64,000 nucleotides of DNA from Auriscalpium vulgare. Lineage: Eukaryota > Basidiomycota > Agaricomycetes > Russulales > Auriscalpiaceae. Each line of letters begins with the position of its first letter. Position 1 is the stretch's first letter. Both the position numbers and the translations under genes were made by a program. The DNA lies in assembly GCA_019915015.1 (NCBI GenBank), contig JAHBBC010000007.1, positions 1,426,001 to 1,490,000 of the forward strand, written 5' to 3'. Shown one piece after another: positions 57,493-64,000 of the stretch. The notes below the pieces were generated by a model. The model did no database searches. It was not told the origin of the DNA and worked only from the letters and a program-made list of their open reading frames with translations.

Positions 57493-60173
57493 TCAGTCTA
57501 CAGAGATGCGCTGGCTCGACTTCGACACCGTACTGGGGCCCTTTCGGCGCCAACGAGATGCGCCCTTCTTCGCATCACGCTCCTCCTGATCGATGGTCTT
57601 TGTCTTCTGCACACCACCGGCAGTCGCGATCGTCTTCGCCTTGCGGTCCTTCAAAGGACCAGGACCAGGACTAGGACCAGGACCAGGACCAGGAGGCGGC
57701 GGCTGCTTCGGCGAGCCCGAATTGAGCGAAAACAGACGACGCAGACCCGAGGACGGCGGGTCACTTGCGTCCTTCTCGGCTGCAGTGCGCTTGGTCTCCA
57801 TCGCGTCGATGATGACGATGGCTTTCGCAGCGGGGGACATAGAGGATCCGTTAGGCGCGGGCTTTGCGGCGGTCGCAGGAGTAGGAGATTTCGGGGAGCG
57901 AAGACTGTTGGATGAGGGTGGATTGCGGGAGTGGGGCGGGCGCCGAGACGGGCTTGAGTGTGATCCGTCCTTTGCGCGTGGGCTTTGGGCAGGACTGACG
58001 GGTGCAGGCGCCATGATCACCTTGGGAGAGGCCCCAGACGGTGCAGCCGGCGACCCAACATTCACGAGTACCCATCCCTCGCCAGCGGTAGTGGTCATTC
58101 TAGCTTTGTCCCCCTTCCCTTTCGCCGAGTCATGGCTCTGTTTCCTATCAGGAGTGGGGCGTTTCGTGCGGTCCTTGGCAGGTCGTGGCATCTGTTCTAG
58201 GACTGCCGCCTCGCTCCTCCTCGCCACATGCGGCTGTGGGTGGACCAGTTCAGGCTCAGCCGTCCTAATCTCCTGCCGCTCGGGCGTAATCTGATCGTGC
58301 GGCGCCCGCAGGTCCGGCAGCGTGTCATATGGGCGTGCGCGTCCATCCCCCACGTGCAGGGTGGGTTTCGGCTCATCGCGCTCCTCGACTGGCGACACCC
58401 ACCCTCCTGGTAGCACTGGGGTCTTCACAGGCGGCACACCGCTCTCCTTCTCCTGGCTGGGTCCTGTCCATGTAATCGGGATCTCCGACGTCTGAGAACT
58501 GAAAGCGGAGTCGCGGAACACGCTGGGACCTAGAAGTGGGGGTGTCGGCGTGCCTGAGGGCTTGGTTGGGATGTCTGATTTTTGAGCGGGGCTGATATTT
58601 CCCATCGCGGGGGGAGGTGCATTCGTGCGGGTTGTATGCGGAGGAGAGGCTTTTGTACGAGAGGATGGACTGAGAGAACGATGCGTCGCGCGCTCCTCAG
58701 GTGAGGAGCTCTGAGGAGCGGGCGATGAAGCTGACGCCTCAGGCACCGAGACGCTGTCAATCGGGGCGGAAGCATTTGTGGGAGGGAAGTAAGGGTTGTT
58801 CTGGGTGGGCGGGGCCGTAGCGTAGAACACAGCGGGGCTCGGTTGTGGAGGCGTGATTGCATCCAGACTTTGACGAGCAATCTCCTGCTGCAGTTTCCGG
58901 ATCCCAACACCCGTCATGTTCACAGCGCTGCCCACAGTGCTCGCCATAGTGACGCGGACAAGTTCCGGTGATGAAAGAGGAGCCGGACCCTCCTCGTGTT
59001 GGTGCTCGTTAGAGCCAGTTGACGACGCCACCGAGACAGGCAGCTGTGCACGTGGAGCGGGTTTACGTAGTATTGCAGGCTTTGAGGAGGAGAAGCGCGC
59101 AGTAGGATCGTCTCTATGGCTGTGGACGTCGCCGTCGGTGGCGGCGCGGGGATGGCCTGACACTTGTCCGTGCTCGTCCACATGAGGAGGGCTGCCTTTC
59201 CCTGGCGCGGTGTGATTCCGCTTGTGCTCGCCGGGTTTCTCGGGGGTGGCGCGAGTCAGATCATTGTGAGCGTGGATAGGACTTGCCGGCGGTGATTCGG
59301 GCATCGCCATTTGCGACGGTCCAGTAAAGATCCACAAGTCCTTCACGCGAGAGCGCCCAGTCATCGACAACGACGTCAAGAGGGTGAAGCCAAATCCATC
59401 CAAGGCACTGAGGAGGGCGAGGACGTGCCTCAGAGAATCTGTCGCAAAGGTGTCTTCTTGGAACCCTGGAGTACAGTGAGCATTCAGCTACGGGGGATGG
59501 GAAAGATGACGTTACATTTATAGCCTTTAAGCTTGAACTCGTACACGTTCTCCCCGACCTTCTTCTCAGCGACGACGCCTCGCGGCCAAGAGCCTCGCAC
59601 AGTCTGCAGGATGGCAGGCGTGGAGTGAAGGGGAGGGGAGATGACGCGCAAGATGTTCGTATTGGGGAAGGAGATGGCAAAGGGCACCTTGACCTTGCTT
59701 AGGGGCTGGACGGAAGCCTGGCTCGTTCTGTGGAGGGCGGACGAAGAGCCTGCAGGCGACTGAGCGGTGGGCCCACCAGGCCTGGCAAAGGCCATGATGA
59801 CTCTGTCGTCCTGCTCTCTGCCATAGTCCAAGGTCGAGAGGAACTCGTGGCCATTCCTGTATAGAACCGAGAAGAGATCTATGAGGAGCTTCTCGGTGTG
59901 CAGGCTCTTTGGGGTATTCCAGGGCTTCCCGTCGATGGCGAACTCGCTGAAGTTGTTGGTGACATCTTCGCGGCATGTGGTGATCATGCGAGTCTCATCC
60001 AGAAGGCGGCGAACTGCGACGACGACGTTTGGGGGGAAGCTGTAGAGGCGGACGAGAGCGGTGGCGGAGAGGGCGAGGATTGCGAAGGAGGACTGGACGT
60101 GGTTGTCGCGGATGAATTCACGGCGGGGGATGAGATTTGGTTCTGAGGGGGAGATGGCATGGCGCAGGGCCAT
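57493..60173 (-). CDS. Long protein of unknown function with disordered Pro/Ser-rich tail
   Basis: Not recognised as a named family. Exon 1 starts MALRHAISPSEPNLIPRREF with an ordered N-terminal part: SSFAILALSATALVRLYSFP, VVVAVRRLLDETRMITTCRE, GKPWNTPKSLHTEKLLIDLF, YRNGHEFLSTLDYGREQDD and GENVYEFKLKGYK. One 50 bp intron (about 59464-59515) leads to GFQEDTFATDSLRHVLALLS and GFTLLTSLSMTGRSRVKDLW-IFTG. From about residue 290 on the remaining ~580 aa are disordered, rich in Pro/Ser/Lys, with GEGWVLVNVGSP as one conserved-looking island, a GPGPGPSPGPGP repeat encoded by a hexanucleotide tandem array near 57655-57695, and a basic C-terminus. The ordered half may be a lipid- or membrane-associated domain, which is inference only. 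About 875 aa in total. Confidence 0.82.
57655..57695. repeat. CCAGGA hexanucleotide tandem repeat
   Basis: About six near-perfect copies of GGACCA/CCAGGA on the plus strand, inside the coding sequence, encoding alternating Gly-Pro on the minus strand. A likely site of length variation between strains. Confidence 0.8.
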
Positions 60174-60961
60174 GACGCTGGGAGGGGAGGACGATGGACG
60201 AGGGCAAAGGAGCAGATAGGCCCCTCGTTGCCATCGTCGACGGCCTGCGCGGCTGCACGCCTCCAAACGCACCGAGGCCACGTTGACGTCACGCGGCGCC
60301 ACCCATCCACCCTGTACAGTACTTGGACGTAACGACAAGGTTCCGGCACCAGCGACGCACCCACGTCGACGCATGGGAAGGCCACGAAAACCGCATTCTC
60401 GACACATTCTTGCGATGGACAATGCCTCAATTATATCAACTCGAGAACCACCGGTGCTAGAACGGCATAGCCGCATGGAGGGTAATGAAAGGGCGGGTCC
60501 ACTGATCCATAGCCGCCGGACCCATGTCGGTCTCGCAACACCACCCGCCGTCTCGACGACGAAGACTCAAGCTCAAGAGGGAAGATCACCAAGGACCTGC
60601 GCCGACGCCACTGCGTTGTCCGAACACTAGCGCTCCGCGGCTGAACGTTGACTGACAGATGCGAGGCGGCACCAGGCATAAAGTAGGCTCTTGAGAGAAA
60701 CAACGGCTTGTCAGCCAGCTCCACGGCGTCGTCCACAGCCTCGTCGGCGAGCAGTCGTCGCCACCAACGCCTCGGAGGTCCGGGCCGGACGGAAAGCGGC
60801 GCGGGCGGCGCGAAACCATCCGCCGTCAGCAGGCGATGCAGTCACGGTCGCCGTCCACGGCGAAATACAAGTACTGGGCGGGGCGATGGCTTCTCCTTGT
60901 CTCTCCCCCACACGAGCAATCCTTATAGCTCACCCGACTCTCTCCACCCAGACTGGAAATC
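60174..60961. promoter_or_regulatory. Divergent region, unknown gene / Gfo-Idh-MocA gene
   Basis: 788 bp between two divergent start codons; several short overlapping ORFs but none with family features. The stretch before 60962 is C/T-rich (ctctccccc... around 60900-60955). Confidence 0.5.
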
Positions 60962-62874
60962 ATGGCTGACCTCAAGAAACTCAACATCTTGATGTGTGAG
61001 TCCAGCAATCAGCAAAGCGGCTATCATGGTAGCTGATCTTCATGCTCACAGGTGGTACCGTATGTAGACGCGTTCCGACGAGTGTGGACTATGCTGAGTG
61101 CAGGCTCTAGGGCGAGTACACGACAGGATGGACCGGCTCTGGCGCATCGAAATCCGACAAAAAGGTGGCGTTCTTCGTGTTGTCACACTCCGTAAATCTG
61201 ACGAACCATCCAGATCGGCGTTAGTAGTAGGCTCGTTTTCTAGCAAGAATAAACGGACTGACTCTTTCAAGGTTGTCGCTCTGACATTGTTCGATCTCCG
61301 GAGACTGGGCAAGGCGTGTTCAATTTTGCTTTCTGCCTTCGCAATTCTTAGCGTTTTTCAGGTTGAGCATCTTGGAATGGTAGGAGTGAACGGTGGCAAG
61401 TTCCCGGCCATCCGTGAGCATCTCCAAGAAAATATTGCAGAAGTGTACAAGGACTTGGATGTCTCGTAAGAACGGAACATCGACCGTTGCGCTCCATCTC
61501 ATTGACAGGCTCTAGGTTCGAAGGATTTCCTGAAGAAGGGAAATTAGACCCTGAAGCTTGTTTGTGTCCTACGTGCATTATCGAGGTATCCATTTACTAA
61601 ATCTGTTTGAAGACAAGGCCGCCATCGACAAGCTCAGTCCAGGAGATGCAGTCATCATCTTCACGCCTGACAGTATGTTCCTAGTGATACTCAGAAATTG
61701 TGTGCTGATGTCACCGTAGGCACTCACTACCCCATTGCCAAATATGCTATCGAGCACAAACTCCACGTCCTCGTCACCAAGCCGGCAACTCAGCTGCTCT
61801 CGCACCACACAGAACTCATTGCGCTGGCAAAGAAGCACGACGTCGTCTGCTTTGTCGAGCACCACAAGCGGTACATACTTGTCGCTTCTCGGCTCTGACC
61901 TGCGGCTTACTGGGCGTTCTCTGACTTAGGTACGATCCGGTGTACAGCGACGCGAAAGCTCGCGCCGCGACTCTCGGCGAATTCAACTTTTTTAACGCAT
62001 GGATGAGCCAGCCGAAGAGCCAGCTGGAGACATTCCGCGCCTGGGCTGGCAAGGACTCCGACATCAGGTCAGCCCTGTAACCAAAAAAATTGCGGATCGA
62101 GAGCCACTGACCCGCTAGCGTGGCTCCCCCAACAGCTATTACCTGTCCTCGCATCACATCGACATCTGCGCCTGGATTCTCCAGGACAAAGCGGTCCCGA
62201 CGCGTGTCGTTGCCAGCGCGGCGACCGGAATTGCGACGAGCGAGCCGTACAACTGCGTGCCTGAGACAGAGGACACTATCACTCTTCTCGTCGACTGGCA
62301 GTCCATCAAAAGTCCGAAGCACAAAGGCACCGCAGTCTACACTGCATCGTGGACGGCCCCCCTGAAGGCCGGTGTCCACTCACTCCAGCACTGGTACTAC
62401 ATGGCCGAAAAAGTGCGTTGTGCCGGTCTATGTTTGCGGTCTTCGTGGCGCTGATCCACGCGGAAAATGCAAGGGCGATATCAACGTCGACCAAGCACAT
62501 CGCGGCTACGACGTCACCGTCGACGATACCGGCAAGGCCTGGTACAACCCCTTCTAGTACGCTAGTGTCTCGCCTCGACGTCATGAGCCCTTCTCTGACG
62601 CGTAAGTACTTACAGCATGAAGTACTCGCCGTCAGAGAGCGGCCACTTTGACGGACAGCGCGGTTACGGCTATATTTCTATCGAGAAATTCGTCGACGCG
62701 TCGCGCAGCGTCAACGCCGGGCAGGCACAGCCGGGCGACTTTGATGCGCACGGCCTGCCCACCATCGCGAACACGGTCGTGACGACGGCAATCTTGAACG
62801 CGGGCCGCATCAGCCTGGACGAGCGTAGACCCGTGACGATCAAGAAGGATGGCGACCAGTGGGTCCTGGAGTAG
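60962..62874 (+). CDS. Gfo/Idh/MocA-family oxidoreductase, possibly D-galacturonate reductase-like
   Basis: NAD(P)-dependent sugar or uronate dehydrogenase of the cytosol. It starts [15 protein letters not shown], with introns splitting the Rossmann glycine motif into tiny exons (GT-GEYTTGW). Next: [74 protein letters not shown] and [26 protein letters not shown] is the family's conserved Lys-Pro (usually EKP). [32 protein letters not shown] (catalytic His region), [20 protein letters not shown] and [13 protein letters not shown] follow, ending DQWVLE. About ten short introns. The overall layout resembles the fungal/bacterial enzymes annotated as D-galacturonate reductase, but substrate is inferred, not shown. 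Confidence 0.88.
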
Positions 62875-64000
62875 GCCAACGAAATGGAATGAAGGCACAG
62901 CGGGCGGCAGTGTAACTAACAGCGTGGCACGAGCGCGAGATTGATGTTGGACTTATGTCAAGCGGTGATGAAGCGGTATGCGAGCAAGGGCCGCCGTGTG
63001 TCCTTGTGGGATCCGGCCACGAATATACGAAGTGCTTGTGTAAATGCCGTATGAAATGATGCGCGCGCGACATCCTGAGGGTTTTCGGCCGACCCTAGGT
63101 AGGTCTCGGATCGATGGTGGTACGTGTGGGACTTGCGCTGATTTCTTGACACGCGAAGAGCCCGGCTGCAGAAATCAGGTCCTGGACCTTCACTGCGCAA
63201 CTGGCGAAGGAGAGCGTGGGTGTGGAGTCGGATGTACGGGGTATCTCTGGAAGCTGTATCAGCTGGACTGCCCGACACGCCCGCCCGCGACCGCGTGCAC
63301 GCGCGCTGCAGAAGGCTTCGCGCTGAGCTTATTCCTGCATTCTCTTCGAGGCTCGGAAGCCGGCGACGCACGAAACGGGGAACTCGAAGGGACTCGAAGG
63401 TGTTGCAAACGCTATTTCACGCTCTCGCCTCTCACGCCGGGTTACCATTCCCCCCGCACCGTACCTGAGCTCAGCTGGCATCACGGGCGCGGAGCCACGA
63501 TCGCGATAGATTTCAAACTGTCAGCCCCAGGGTTAGCGTGCTTGGGAATTGGAAGCCGCAATATCGTCGGGTCCGGGGCGAGCGCGGAAATCACAGCGAG
63601 GTTCAGGAACATTGTAAACCCTTGTTAAAGTGCACGAGATGACGACACCTTGTGATGTAGACGACAACGGTAAATGTAAGGACCCGACAATGAGACTGAA
63701 TTATGAGGGTGCACAAGGACAAGCGGAAAGGATGCGAGGGATCGTTCGGTGATGGCGGGACAGGCTATGTAAAGGGGGGAAGGGAATAAACCCGCCACGC
63801 GTGGGGTCGGTGGTCGACTGCCTGGAAGCGGTGAGGGATATTTATAGTAAAATGAAGGATAAAATAGAAAAGAGAGAAGGGGAGATACTAAAGAAGAGTG
63901 TAGGCTGTCGACCTCACAGCGTGAGGACCAGAAGGCGGAACCAGGGAGGATCTGCAACGAGAACGAGGTTTGCATAAGAGAGGGAGACACAAAAATGAGT
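62875..64000. other. No supported gene to window end
   Basis: 1.1 kb after the oxidoreductase stop. ORFs on both strands (for example 63044-63628 plus and 63625-63990 minus) lack motifs, and splice-based extensions did not give a family signature. The final part may be the 3' flank of a gene beyond the window. Confidence 0.6.

Noticed and set aside
63044..63628. Plus-strand ORF of 194 codons near the window end
   Set aside because: No start context, motif or splice-supported extension; Arg/Gly/Cys-rich reading looks random.

Overview
The window is nuclear DNA of a filamentous basidiomycete, most likely an Agaricomycete. The evidence is dense genes on both strands, nearly every gene broken by roughly 45-60 bp GT-AG introns, GC-rich coding sequence, and basidiomycete-type families: an apparent GSTFuA-class glutathione transferase, an LRR-DH-PH RhoGEF, and a kinase-like protein with a degenerate catalytic loop. 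Protein gene calls rest on exon translations and phase-consistent splice junctions read by eye; no database search was possible. I saw no transposon, tRNA, rRNA or CRISPR array.

Layout. 0-12 kb: SEC9 t-SNARE (cut by the window start), MPP10, a SUR7/PalI-like four-TM protein, a secreted polysaccharide lyase family 8 enzyme, a TTC1-like TPR protein, IMP1 protease and ELP4. 12-24 kb: an LRR-RhoGEF, then two tandem amino-acid permeases. 24-37 kb: a kinase-like protein, an RNI-like LRR protein, two membrane proteins of unknown function, TVP23, and an MSG5-like dual-specificity phosphatase. 36-48 kb: cytochrome b5 reductase, GST, DLT1, a CAP/SCP secreted protein, a small unknown protein and an ITC1/ACF1-like WAC-DDT-WHIM chromatin remodelling subunit. 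48-64 kb: AVT-type vacuolar amino-acid transporter, eIF3k, WDR5/SWD3, four-unit polyubiquitin, UTP23, EMC7, a long disordered protein and a Gfo/Idh/MocA oxidoreductase. The last 1.1 kb holds nothing I can support.

The genes do not form one pathway. Most are housekeeping: ribosome biogenesis (MPP10, UTP23), translation (eIF3k, ELP4), secretion and ER/Golgi (SEC9, TVP23, EMC7), chromatin (ITC1-like, WDR5) and protein turnover (ubiquitin). A nutrition theme is scattered through the window: two plasma-membrane-type permeases with upstream GATAA motifs, a vacuolar amino-acid transporter, a secreted uronic-polysaccharide lyase and a putative uronate/sugar oxidoreductase. Several pairs are divergent over very short gaps (IMP1/ELP4 81 bp; membrane protein/TVP23 131 bp; UTP23/EMC7 158 bp; eIF3k/WDR5 175 bp).

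The most useful unusual observations are three places where a GC-AG intron best restores a conserved reading frame (EMC7, UTP23, the RNI-like gene), intron gain/loss between the tandem permeases that share a terminal micro-exon encoding Met-stop, repeat-boundary introns in polyubiquitin, an in-frame stop in a small membrane protein gene, and an unresolved both-strand-open region at 12.1-12.75 kb. I did not find a convincing new multi-gene system.
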